A stretch of 64,000 nt of DNA, from positions 2,790,001-2,854,000 of the forward strand of contig NZ_CP197245.1 in NCBI RefSeq assembly GCF_052076105.1, written 5' to 3'. This DNA comes from Tardiphaga sp052076105. GTDB taxonomy: Bacteria; Pseudomonadota; Alphaproteobacteria; Rhizobiales; Xanthobacteraceae. The notes beneath the pieces are model-generated. The model was given only the letters and a program-made list of their open reading frames with translations, did not search any database and was not told the DNA's origin. Made by a program: the position numbers and the translations under genes. Each line of letters begins with the position of its first letter. Position 1 is the stretch's first letter. This document shows, one piece after another, positions 44,554-52,574 of the stretch.

Positions 44554-44859
44554 CTATTTCGACTTCTGGATAGAGGTCACGACGATCTGGCCATCGATGC
44601 GACCGGCATCGAATTTGACCTTGTCGCCCACCTTGACCGATTTCAGCATCGCCGGATCCTTCACGCGAAACACCATGGTCATGCCCTCGTCCATGTCGAG
44701 GCTTTTGATCGGGCCGTGCTTCAGCGTGATCTTGCCCGCCGCTTCATCGATCTTCTTCACTTCTCCGCTCGCCCCAGCGTCCTGCGCGTAACCCGCGACG
44801 GAGGACAGTGAGAGCGCGACAAACGCCACAAGCGCGACAAATCCATTGGTCTTCATCAT
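44554..44859 (-). CDS. CusF-like periplasmic copper-binding protein
   Basis: This 101-residue protein has a Sec signal (ending SVAGYAQ) and the small CusF beta-barrel. The Cu(I) site is seen as KITLKHGPIKSL and DEGMTMVF. The Trp that stacks on copper in E. coli CusF is replaced here by Met, with one extra residue before MTM. It probably passes Cu(I) to a pump or stores it. It is the last gene of a six-gene copper operon. Confidence 0.88.
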   Translation of the reverse strand: MMKTNGFVALVAFVALSLSSVAGYAQDAGASGEVKKIDEAAGKITLKHGPIKSLDMDEGMTMVFRVKDPAMLKSVKVGDKVKFDAGRIDGQIVVTSIQKSK

Positions 44860-44896
44860 GCATTCCTTTGCTTCAGATTGAGCTGTTTGCGTCCGG

Positions 44897-45358
44897 CTAT
44901 TTCACGATGACCTTGCTGGTCATCCCCAATTCGCGATGCGTCGGGATCAGGCACGAATATTCGAACGTTCCTGCCTTCGAGAACTTCCACAGGATCTCCC
45001 CGGACTTCTTGGCGGCGAGACGCAGGCCATTGGGCTCGTCATGCTCCATATCGGGATTTTTCTTCATCGCTTCGCCGTGCTTCAGATTCTCTGCCGTGGT
45101 CGCCAGCAGGAATTCATGTGCTTCGGTCCCCGCGTTACGGATCACGAAGCGAATCTGCTCGCCGCGTTTGACCTCAATGACAGCAGGCGAATAATCCATC
45201 TCGTTCATGCTGACGACGATCTCGCGCGCCGGCTTCTTGGGATCGCCGGGTTCGCCCGCCGAATATCCTCCGTGCTTGTCGTGGGCCGCAGCAGCGGCCG
45301 CGTAAGCCATCGCGGCCAGCATGACGCCGCGACCAATATATTTCCGTGTCTTGTTCAT
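44897..45358 (-). CDS. Periplasmic cupredoxin (plastocyanin-like)
   Basis: This 153-residue protein has a signal peptide ending in AAAAAA and a cupredoxin fold. Type 1 copper ligands are read as His in GTEAHEF, then Cys, His and Met in YSCLIPTHRELGM. An inserted Lys/Asp/Glu/His-rich loop (ENLKHGEAMKKNPDMEHDEP) lies between them. ATG 45358 (MNKTRKYIG) is used; ATG 45370 is an alternative. It lies 52 bp after the multicopper oxidase and may accept electrons or copper from it. Confidence 0.88.
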   Translation of the reverse strand: MNKTRKYIGRGVMLAAMAYAAAAAAHDKHGGYSAGEPGDPKKPAREIVVSMNEMDYSPAVIEVKRGEQIRFVIRNAGTEAHEFLLATTAENLKHGEAMKKNPDMEHDEPNGLRLAAKKSGEILWKFSKAGTFEYSCLIPTHRELGMTSKVIVK

Positions 45359-45410
45359 TTCAGTTTCCATGTTGCTTGTTGTCCGTGATGACGATGTGCA
45401 GTCCTGGCCT

Positions 45411-46808
45411 CTACATTCCCTTCATTTTCATGCCCTTCTTCATGTCCATCGGCTTCGCTCCCTGGCCTTTAATGGGCTTGTCCTTCACGCTCGTCTGTCG
45501 TGGAGCTTCGCTCTGCGGCGCCTCGACCTCATAGGCCACCGTGCCCTTCGGGAAATCGTAAGGACCCGGATCGCGGTAATCGTCGCGCGCGAGCCCTTCC
45601 CGCACCTTCATGACGCTGAACATGCCGCCCATCTCGATCGGGCCGAACTGACCTGATCCCGTCATCATCGGCAGCGTGTTGTCCGGCGCCGGCATCTCCA
45701 TCTCACCCATGGCGCCGCCGGTGGATCCCATCACCATCGCATCCGGAGCGAGCTTGCCGACTGCCTTCGCCAGATCCTTTTTGGAGACGCCGATCAGGTT
45801 TCTGACGTCGTGCCCCATCGCATTCATGGTGTGATGCGACTTGTGGCAGTGGAACGCCCAATCGCCGGGATTGTCGGCGACAAAGTCGAATGCGCGGATC
45901 GCGCCCACCGGCACGTCGGTGGTGACCTCAGGCCATTGCGCGCTTTCGGGCACCCATCCGCCATCGGTACAACTGACCGCAAACTTGTGCCCATGCAGAT
46001 GGATCGGATGGTTGGTCATCGTGAGATTGCCGACGCGTATCCGCACGCGATCGCCAAGCCGAACCGGCAACGGATCGATGCCGGGAAAGACGCGGCTGTT
46101 CCATGCCCACATGTTGAAGTCGGTCATCTCGTTGACCTTCGGCAGATAGGTGCCGGGATCGATGAGATAGCTGCTCATGATGAAGACGAAATCGCGATCG
46201 ACAGGCCGGAAACTCTTGTCGCGGGGATGCACGACCATCATCCCCATCATGCCCATCGCCATCTGGACCATCTCGTCCGAATGCGGGTGATACATGAACG
46301 TGCCGCTGTGCTTCATCTCGAATTCGTAGACGAAGGTCTTGCCGGGCTTGATATGAGGCTGGCTCAGCCCGCCAACGCCATCCATGCCGCTCGGCAGGAT
46401 CACGCCGTGCCAATGCACGGTCGTATGTTCCGGCAGTTTGTTGGTGACGAAGATGCGAACCTTGTCGCCCTCGACGGTCTCGATGGTCGGCCCCGGCGAC
46501 TGGCCGTTGTAGCCCCAGAGATAGGCCTTCATGCCGTCGGCGAATTCGCGCTCGACAGGTTCGGCGACCAGGTGGAATTCCTTCCAGTCGCCATTCATAC
46601 GCCACGGCAACGTCCAGCCGTTGAGCGTCACCACCGGATTGTAGTCGGGCCCGCTCGGCGGATGCAGCGGCGGCTGCATTGTTACTTTGTCCATCATCGG
46701 CGCTTCGGGAATGCTCGCCGCCTGCACGCGGCCAGTCACCGCAGCTGCGCCGGCAAGCGCCGTGGCGGTACTGAGAAAATTTCGTCGGGACAGCATGGTC
46801 CTCTCCAT
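45411..46808 (-). CDS. Multicopper oxidase, CopA-like, with Met-rich tail
   Basis: This 465-residue oxidase has a twin-arginine signal (SRRNFLSTATALAGAAAVTG) and the copper sites in HTTVHWHG, TFMYHPHSDE, NHPIHLHGHKF and AFHCHKSHHTMNAMGH. The C-terminal 90 residues are rich in Met, with a tail of alternating Met and Lys (MDMKKGMKMKGM), consistent with copper binding. It would oxidise Cu(I) to less toxic Cu(II) in the periplasm. ATG 46808 has an AGGAGG upstream and starts one base after the TolC-like gene's stop. Confidence 0.93.
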   Translation of the reverse strand: MERTMLSRRNFLSTATALAGAAAVTGRVQAASIPEAPMMDKVTMQPPLHPPSGPDYNPVVTLNGWTLPWRMNGDWKEFHLVAEPVEREFADGMKAYLWGYNGQSPGPTIETVEGDKVRIFVTNKLPEHTTVHWHGVILPSGMDGVGGLSQPHIKPGKTFVYEFEMKHSGTFMYHPHSDEMVQMAMGMMGMMVVHPRDKSFRPVDRDFVFIMSSYLIDPGTYLPKVNEMTDFNMWAWNSRVFPGIDPLPVRLGDRVRIRVGNLTMTNHPIHLHGHKFAVSCTDGGWVPESAQWPEVTTDVPVGAIRAFDFVADNPGDWAFHCHKSHHTMNAMGHDVRNLIGVSKKDLAKAVGKLAPDAMVMGSTGGAMGEMEMPAPDNTLPMMTGSGQFGPIEMGGMFSVMKVREGLARDDYRDPGPYDFPKGTVAYEVEAPQSEAPRQTSVKDKPIKGQGAKPMDMKKGMKMKGM

Positions 46809-46809
46809 T

Positions 46810-48276
46810 TCAGTGCCCTCCTCCGCTCGTCGCCTGAGCGGTCGTCGCGGATTTCGTTTCGGATTGAGACTCGCCACGGCCGCCGCCATTGATCGCGGTC
46901 TGCAGTTCGGACTGCGCGAGCCAGAAATTGCGCTTGGCCTCAATGGCTGCGCGCAAAGCTGCGATGCGTTGGCGGGCCTCGGTCAGCAGCGCGAATACAT
47001 CGACCTGCATGCTGCTGAAGCGCAATTGCATCTCATCCGAGATGATCTTGCGCAGCGGCAACACCTCGCGCTGGTAATGACCGGCGATATCGTAGGTCGA
47101 GCGATAGACCCTGAAGGCATCGCGGGCTTCGGAGCGGATATTCACCGCCTTCTCGGTCAACAGGTTGAAGGCCTGATTATAGGTCTCCGCCGCCTGTCGA
47201 ACGCGCACTTCACCACCGTCAAAGATCGGAATCTGGAATTGCACGTCGAAGCCGCGTTCGCGGAACGGCGGCCCCTCCGGATCACGCGTCTTGCGGTCGA
47301 TGCCGGCGACATCGAGCAATGTCACGAACCGGCTTGCTTCGGTCAGGTTGAGCGACCGGGCGAGTGCGGCCAGTTCAATGCGCGCGATCTGCAGGTCAAT
47401 ACGGTGTGAAATGGCATCGACCTCGATCCCCGGCAGCGACAGCGGCTGACGCGGCAGCACCGGAAGCTTCTGCGGCAGTTTGATGCCGATGTCGGCGCCC
47501 CAGAGACCGAGCAGACGGATCAAGCCCTCGCGCGAACTCGTTGCCTCCTGGCGGAGCGTTGCGAGATCGGCGGTCGTCTCCGCGTAGAATACCTGCTCGC
47601 GGGCTTGATCGAGCTTGTTCAGCGATCCGGTCTCGCCCAGCTTCTGCGCGAGTTGCGCTGTGGCTTCCGCCGTCGACTTGGCGTCCGTCAGCAGGCCGAC
47701 AAGTTCGTTGGCAGCGACGGCGCGGTAGTAGACGCGCCTCACATCAGCGGCGAGCCGCAACGTCTCTTCTGCGGCGCGCAATTGCGCCTTCTGGAATCGC
47801 TGACGGGCGATCTCGGAGCGGAACGGCAGTGTCGCCAGCGCGAGAATATCGCCGACGACCTGTCGCTCGATCTCCAGCGCTCCATTCCCGGAAATGCGCG
47901 AGATCGAGAATGTCGGATTGGGCGGCAGGCTGTCGCCGACGAGATCCGTTTCCGCAAGGGCCAGTTCATTATATGCAGCCTGCAAACCGCGATTGCTGAG
48001 CAGCGCGATCTGCACCGCGCTGTCGACTGTCAGTGGCCGCCGCAGCAGGGCTTTGACGGTCGCATCGGCACGTTGTGCGTCATCCGGCGTTCGGATCGCC
48101 ATCACGTCCTTGTTGATGGTCTCGCTTGCGACCCCCGCGACGACGCCCATCCCGCGATCCGGCGAGAACGACGCACATCCTGCCAGCAATAGCGTAGACA
48201 GCAGCGTGATGCCCGCGGCGGGCCTTGCGCCCGATTGGCGCATACGCGTGAGCGACTTGTGATGCTTGTTGAACAT
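46810..48276 (-). CDS. TolC-family outer-membrane efflux lipoprotein
   Basis: This 488-residue protein starts with a lipobox (TLLLAGCASF) and has the alternating helical-hairpin repeats of outer-membrane channels (DSAVQIALLSNRGLQAAYNE at the first repeat, RIDLQIARIELAALARSL near the second). It resembles metal-type channels such as CusC. In this operon it probably offers copper an exit or export partner. It is in tight synteny with the multicopper oxidase. Confidence 0.9.
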   Translation of the reverse strand: MFNKHHKSLTRMRQSGARPAAGITLLSTLLLAGCASFSPDRGMGVVAGVASETINKDVMAIRTPDDAQRADATVKALLRRPLTVDSAVQIALLSNRGLQAAYNELALAETDLVGDSLPPNPTFSISRISGNGALEIERQVVGDILALATLPFRSEIARQRFQKAQLRAAEETLRLAADVRRVYYRAVAANELVGLLTDAKSTAEATAQLAQKLGETGSLNKLDQAREQVFYAETTADLATLRQEATSSREGLIRLLGLWGADIGIKLPQKLPVLPRQPLSLPGIEVDAISHRIDLQIARIELAALARSLNLTEASRFVTLLDVAGIDRKTRDPEGPPFRERGFDVQFQIPIFDGGEVRVRQAAETYNQAFNLLTEKAVNIRSEARDAFRVYRSTYDIAGHYQREVLPLRKIISDEMQLRFSSMQVDVFALLTEARQRIAALRAAIEAKRNFWLAQSELQTAINGGGRGESQSETKSATTAQATSGGGH

Positions 48277-48285
48277 GACGCGCTC

Positions 48286-48579
48286 CTACCGGCCGGATTT
48301 TGGCGCAGGAGCGACGCGGTCGTTCTGCTCGCGCCATGCCGATGGCGCTACCGGCCGGAGGCCGGTGTAAGGAGCCACCGTAGAGCGGTAGCCGACACCA
48401 GCGACCTTGGCGCCGGGATCTGCCGGGTCGGCGCCGGCCAGTGGCACGGTCGTTGGCATGCAGCCACCGAGCGCCGTACTGGCAGCGGTCGTCGCTGCAA
48501 GAATTCCCAATTTGATATCGAATAGCTTCCCGGCCACCGAACAAACGGCGGCGAGCTTCGCCCCAAGCTGCGCAAGCAT
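48286..48579 (-). CDS. Small Cys-containing protein of the copper operon
   Basis: This 97-residue protein has an Ala-rich hydrophobic N-terminus that contains TALGGCMPT, which resembles a lipobox although it is placed late (around residue 38). The remainder is short and Pro/Ala-rich. An AGGA ribosome site precedes ATG 48579, and only 9 bp separate it from the TolC-like gene. Its position suggests a copper-related periplasmic role, but I do not recognise it. Confidence 0.65.
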   Translation of the reverse strand: MLAQLGAKLAAVCSVAGKLFDIKLGILAATTAASTALGGCMPTTVPLAGADPADPGAKVAGVGYRSTVAPYTGLRPVAPSAWREQNDRVAPAPKSGR

Positions 48580-48656
48580 GTTATTTTCCTGACATGACGA
48601 TGGATCACAGGCGCGCGTGCCCTTAACGGGCGCGGCACCGCGTCGATACGATCAGG

Positions 48657-49130
48657 TCAGGAAATGGGAGGGCGGTAGAGCCGAGCGGGCGCGCGGTCGG
48701 TGACCGCGCGATAGCCTTCGGTGACACGAAGGACCGTCGGCACCGAAGGGGTCACGATGTCAGCCAGCACTGCAGGCAGCGCGGAGACACACATAAGGCC
48801 GCAGCATGGACCGTTCGGTGAATGCGGGACCTTGTGCGAGCCGGAGGCATCGTCGATCGCCATCAATGCGTGGTCGCCATCGGCATGTGCGGCTGATGCA
48901 TGCGCGACAGAATGATCGTGCGCCTGACCATCCCCATGCATGTGCGCCGACGCGCTACTGTTCACATGAACCATGCCGGTCATATGACTTTCGCCGGTCA
49001 GACACAGCGCAGCCGGGGGCTGTCCGGGCAAGGCAAGGGAGATCGTCGGCGCCAGCACGCACAACAGATAAGTCAGGGCGACGAACCACCCTGCTCTCAG
49101 CCGTTGCACTCTGGTCAGACGAACCAGCAT
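48657..49130 (-). CDS. Histidine-rich DUF2946-like protein, first gene of the copper operon
   Basis: This 157-residue protein has an N-terminal hydrophobic segment (AGWFVALTYLLCVLAPTISL) and then 11 histidines in about 65 residues (AHMHGDGQAHDHSVAH stretch), followed by PNGPCCGLMCVSALPA with three cysteines. The pattern matches DUF2946-like proteins found in copper loci. It may buffer periplasmic copper. ATG 49130 is used; the upstream TTG is weaker. Confidence 0.75.
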   Translation of the reverse strand: MLVRLTRVQRLRAGWFVALTYLLCVLAPTISLALPGQPPAALCLTGESHMTGMVHVNSSASAHMHGDGQAHDHSVAHASAAHADGDHALMAIDDASGSHKVPHSPNGPCCGLMCVSALPAVLADIVTPSVPTVLRVTEGYRAVTDRAPARLYRPPIS

Positions 49131-49211
49131 CTGGATGCGATATCTTCCTATCAACCCATGAACGCGCGGACCATAAACGCGAATCCGGCATTCGCCAATA
49201 TCGAACTCACC

Positions 49212-49961
49212 TCAGGACGTTGAGATTCGCGCGAGGTGCCGCGTCACCGCATTGATGAACCCTTCGCGGGCGTCGGAATGGCCCTGCCCGCGCGGTTCCA
49301 GCACATTGCGGAGCAGGAAGCGGCCGGTCAGGTCGAAGCCATCCTGCAGGTCGCGATCAGAGATGCTGTTCTGGCGATCTTCGCTTTCGCGCAGGAATGG
49401 CGGCAGCCGCATCAGCCGGTCGCGATACGGTTCGCCCGCGGTACGGGATACGGCGCCACCGGATTTCGGCGAGACGTAGATCAGATCGGTGGTGACACCC
49501 GTAGCGGCGCAGTTTTCCAGATCAAGGCCGAAACCGAGTTCGGTGAGCATCGCCAGTTCGAACCGGATCATGTGGATGGCAGCTTCCCCGACATCGTCGA
49601 GATCATCCAGGATGCGCTCCAGCATCTCGTAGATGTCCTCATGCGGATCGCGCTCCGGCAGCAACCGCGCCAGCGAGGCGAGATGGGTGATGCCGTAGAC
49701 TGCATGAGACGAGCCCAGCAGCGTCGCGGCGCGCATCAGCGTGCCTTCCATCAGGTAATAGCCGAGCTGCTCGTCCAGCCGCGCCCGCCATATCGCCTGC
49801 ACGCTATTGCCGGGCTGCAGCAGCGGCCGCATCTTCGATCCCGCACCACCGCGCACCAGGCCGAGATGACGGCCATGGCTGCGCGTCAAGAGTTCGACGA
49901 TGGCGCTGGCTTCGCCATGCCGCCTTACGCCAAGGATGATGCCCTCGTCCGTCCATTCCAT
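49212..49961 (-). CDS. recO: DNA repair protein RecO
   Basis: This 249-residue protein has the N-terminal OB fold (MEWTDEGIILGVRRHGEASA and HLGLVRGGAGSKMRP) and the helical RecO C-terminal domain. It acts with RecR to load RecA on gapped DNA. The four-cysteine zinc finger of many RecO proteins is not visible; only single cysteines appear. ATG 49961 gives the family N-terminus. Here it is separated from era by a repeat island of about 1.2 kb and one membrane-protein gene. Confidence 0.92.
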   Translation of the reverse strand: MEWTDEGIILGVRRHGEASAIVELLTRSHGRHLGLVRGGAGSKMRPLLQPGNSVQAIWRARLDEQLGYYLMEGTLMRAATLLGSSHAVYGITHLASLARLLPERDPHEDIYEMLERILDDLDDVGEAAIHMIRFELAMLTELGFGLDLENCAATGVTTDLIYVSPKSGGAVSRTAGEPYRDRLMRLPPFLRESEDRQNSISDRDLQDGFDLTGRFLLRNVLEPRGQGHSDAREGFINAVTRHLARISTS

Positions 49962-49989
49962 GCGGTCATTATACAGGAAATCGGGCGTC

Positions 49990-50089
49990 ATAGGATGGGG
50001 TGAGCGTCTGCGCGAAACCCATCTTCGTGCGGTGCATGATCGATGGGGTTCGCTCCGGCGCGATGCGCCTGCACTCCACCCATCCTGCG
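49990..50089. repeat. Degenerate RAYT-family REP pair
   Basis: TAGGATGGGGTGAGCG at the left and CACTCCACCCATCCTGCGA at the right, with GCGAAACCCATC and GATGGGGTTCGC inside, match the units at 2649 and 8351. It lies just upstream of recO. Confidence 0.75.
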
Positions 50090-50110
50090 ATCTCGCGCAA
50101 CGCTCTCAGT

Positions 50111-50198
50111 CGTCATGGCCGGGCTTATCCCGGCCATCCACGTCTTCCTTCGTGTGTGGCCAAGGCGTGGATACCCGGCATTCGCCGGGCATGACGGC
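50111..50198. repeat. Dispersed palindromic repeat (CCGGGTATCCACGTC family)
   Basis: Outer arms CGTCATGGCCGGG / CCGGGCATGACGG and inner arms ATCCACGTCTTCC / GGCGTGGATACCC repeat the family at 13114 and 19228. It forms the end of the right element copy. Confidence 0.85.
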
Positions 50199-50414
50199 GT
50201 TTGGTGGAGGGTGCGCGCGTCACGTCATTCACGGATTCAACTGTCAAACAGCCACTGTTCTTCAGACATGCGTCATCGCCCCCATTGTTAGCGGCGCGGG
50301 GGCGCCGTCGTGTTTCGCATTCCCACCCTCTGTTGAGAGGGCGTGCGGAACGCCGGGTGCCCGTTGCACCCTTGGGCCTGATGCGATGCGGTCTTCCGCA
50401 ATCTATAGAGTGCA

Positions 50415-50609
50415 TCAGGACTTTCGGACGCGCCGAGCAAGTGCCCGACGTTCCGCCTGCGGTGTTTTTTCGACTTGCTTGCACTTTGCCTCAGCGAACG
50501 ATCCGATCACCGAATTAAAGTCCCAAGGCGATGGGAAGGGAGCCTCAAGCACTTGGGCCGGACGCGTTTCGATTTGGTCGTCCGTCACACTGTCCAGGGG
50601 TCTTTCCAT
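50415..50609 (-). CDS. 64-residue hypothetical protein carried by the element
   Basis: The frame starts at ATG 50609 (MERPLDSVTDDQIETRPAQ), continues as SPWDFNSVIGSFAEAKCKQ and ends VEKTPQAERRALARRVRKS. The composition is protein-like, with a basic C-terminus. An AAGGAG sits 14-19 bases upstream. The left copy of the element has the same ends but is interrupted, so only this copy can make the product. It could be a real small protein or a chance frame in a structured RNA; I do not recognise it. Confidence 0.45.
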   Translation of the reverse strand: MERPLDSVTDDQIETRPAQVLEAPFPSPWDFNSVIGSFAEAKCKQVEKTPQAERRALARRVRKS

Positions 50610-50780
50610 CCCAGGGTCGGCCGTCTCCTTGCCAGTGGCAGTGCTGGCGCAGATCCGTCCTGCCCGAAGACAGACGTCACCCGTGAACCGCGTAACGCCG
50701 CATCTCCGGCGTCCACCGCATCCCACCCCGCGAACGTGACGATCGCGATCGCCCCTCTCGGTGGGGCAGGACGACGGGGA

Positions 50781-50808
50781 ATATAATCAGGCAGGGGATA
50801 TTGTCAAC
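50781..50808 (-). promoter_or_regulatory. Sigma-70-like promoter of the right element
   Basis: On the minus strand TTGACA (50808-50803) and TATATT (50786-50781) are 16 bp apart, identical in sequence and spacing to the left copy although the spacer bases differ in places. Confidence 0.7.
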
Positions 50809-50846
50809 GAGAGATAGGAAAAAATGTTTGACCCGGACCTCTCCGC

Positions 50847-50968
50847 GTCGTCCCCGCGCAGGCGGGGACCCATACACGCTGAAGAACTGGTGAGAGCGTT
50901 GTCGTTGTGGCTCTGCCGCTTCAATCACGCTGACCGTGGTTATGGGTCCCCGCCTGCGCGGGGACGAC
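50847..50968. repeat. Segment flanked by 28-bp inverted repeats, orientation B
   Basis: Inverted repeats at 50847-50874 and 50941-50968 are identical to those at 18458. The inner 66 bp read the same way on the plus strand as the left copy (both start CACGCTG-AGAACTGG-like), while all outer flanks are reverse-complemented. Confidence 0.85.
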
Positions 50969-51195
50969 AGCGGAGAGGTCAGCGCGGCCCCACGCTCGTC
51001 ATTCCCCGGCAAACCAATTGGTTTGCCTGAGGGCGCGGCCGGCCCTTGCCGGACGCGAACCCGGAATCCCAGCATGTTCAGCGCAAAACACTCTGAGATT
51101 CCCCGCCACTCCAAGTGGAGTGGCTGAGGTTCGCACTTCAGCGGCTTCGCCGCTTTCGTGCGCCCCGGAATGACGAGAGAGACGCCTGTGGTCGC

Positions 51196-51588
51196 CTATG
51201 CCTTGAACCAGGTTTTCGCGTCGCCGGAGAAGGCGCAATACAGTCCGAGCCCGGTCAGGATGCATGACACGATCTCGATCGCGCTGTCGAATTGCAGCCC
51301 GTAGAGGCCAAGCACCTGGAACAGCGACAACACCGAAAAGGCCAGCGAGACCACCAGCACCCAGCGCGGCCAGCCCTTGCGGCGATAGGCGGCAAGCCAG
51401 ACCAGCCAGACGAAGAACAACAGCATGCAGGCGGCGACGAGGTTCGCTGCCATGATGGTGCTCTCGGACATCGCGAGGTCCGGCGTGCGATCCTGAAACG
51501 CGATCGACAGCGCGTCGAGGATCAGCGACGTGTAGAGCAGCACTTCGAAATAGAAGACGTTCTTCGGAAGGTTGGCGGGAGCGGTCAT
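51196..51588 (-). CDS. Four-helix membrane protein
   Basis: This 130-residue protein starts at ATG 51588 (MTAPANLPKNVFYFEVLLYT). Hydrophobic segments are visible around EVLLYTSLILDALSIAF, IMAANLVAACMLLFFVWLVW, VLVVSLAFSVLSLFQVLGLY and AIEIVSCILTGLGLYCAF. The family is not recognised. It follows era by 32 bp on the same strand and so may be its operon partner. Confidence 0.7.
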   Translation of the reverse strand: MTAPANLPKNVFYFEVLLYTSLILDALSIAFQDRTPDLAMSESTIMAANLVAACMLLFFVWLVWLAAYRRKGWPRWVLVVSLAFSVLSLFQVLGLYGLQFDSAIEIVSCILTGLGLYCAFSGDAKTWFKA

Positions 51589-51620
51589 CGTGTCGGCTGC
51601 ACTTCCATCATCGCTCCTCA

Positions 51621-52574
51621 CTACTCGTGAGGAAATTCGAGGCCCATTTCGCGATAGCGATTGGGATCGTCGCCCCAATTCTCGCGCACCTTCACGAACA
51701 AGAACAGATGTACGGGGGCGCCGACGATCTCCGTCAGCTCTTTTCGCGAGTCCGCACCGATCTGCTTGATCGTCGCACCGCCCTTGCCGAGCACGATCTT
51801 GCGCTGGCTTTCGCGCTCGACGAAAATCGTTTGCTCGATCCGCACCGACTTGTCCTTGCGCTCGGTCCAGCTGTCGGTCTCCACCGTCGACTGATACGGC
51901 AGTTCCTGATGCAGCTGACGGAAGATCTTCTCGCGGGTGATTTCCGCCGCGAGATGGCGCATCGGCGCATCCGACATCTGGTCTTCGGGATAATGATACG
52001 GGCCGGCGGGAACATCAGCCGCGAGCCTGCGGCGCAGGTCGTCGACGCCATCACCGGTCATCGCCGAGATCATGAAGGTCTCTTCGAACTTCAGCCGCTC
52101 ATTGGCCATCTGCGCCAGCTTCAGCAGCTTTTCCTTCGAGACGATATCCACCTTGTTGATCACCAGGATCTTCGGGTGATTGACGTTGGCAAGCTGCGTG
52201 AAGATCGCCTCGGCCTCTTCGTTGATGCCGGCCTTGGCATCCAGCAGCACGCAAACGACGTCGGCATCATGCGCACCGCTCCACGCCGTCTTGACCATCG
52301 CCCGGTCGAGACGCCGCTTCGGCAGGAAGATGCCGGGCGTATCGACCAGAATGATCTGGGCGTGGTTCTCGATGACGATGCCGCGGATCAGCGCGCGCGT
52401 GGTCTGCACCTTGCGCGAAACGATGGTGACCTTGGAGCCGACCAGCGCATTGACCAGCGTCGACTTGCCGACATTGGGCGCGCCGATCAGCGCGACGAAG
52501 CCGCAGCGGGTCTCGGCTGGTGTCCCTTCGGATTCATGATCTGGTTCAGCATCGTTCACGACATTATCCTTCAT
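51621..52574 (-). CDS. era: GTPase Era
   Basis: This 317-residue GTPase binds the 3' end of 16S rRNA and supports 30S assembly. The G domain has ALIGAPNVGKSTLVNAL (G1), VDTPGIF (G3) and VINKVDIV (G4). The C-terminal KH domain includes RKIVLGKGGATIKQIG. ATG 52574 overlaps the rnc stop by 11 bases. An N-terminal extension of about 20 acidic residues precedes the G domain. Confidence 0.96.
   Translation of the reverse strand: MKDNVVNDAEPDHESEGTPAETRCGFVALIGAPNVGKSTLVNALVGSKVTIVSRKVQTTRALIRGIVIENHAQIILVDTPGIFLPKRRLDRAMVKTAWSGAHDADVVCVLLDAKAGINEEAEAIFTQLANVNHPKILVINKVDIVSKEKLLKLAQMANERLKFEETFMISAMTGDGVDDLRRRLAADVPAGPYHYPEDQMSDAPMRHLAAEITREKIFRQLHQELPYQSTVETDSWTERKDKSVRIEQTIFVERESQRKIVLGKGGATIKQIGADSRKELTEIVGAPVHLFLFVKVRENWGDDPNRYREMGLEFPHE

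Larger units (their letters stand above)
50128..51032 (-). repeat. Long structured dispersed element, right copy
   Basis: About 900 bp match 18395-19294 in reverse orientation. Read on the minus strand, the order is GTCATTCC hairpin half, flippable segment (50847-50968), promoter (50781-50808), structured leader, an open 64-codon frame (50415-50609), the hairpin array (50292-50419) and the palindromic tail. The gap 49962-51195 contains this element, a REP pair, and about 160 bp near 51033-51195 in which I see nothing but short imperfect palindromes. Confidence 0.85.
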
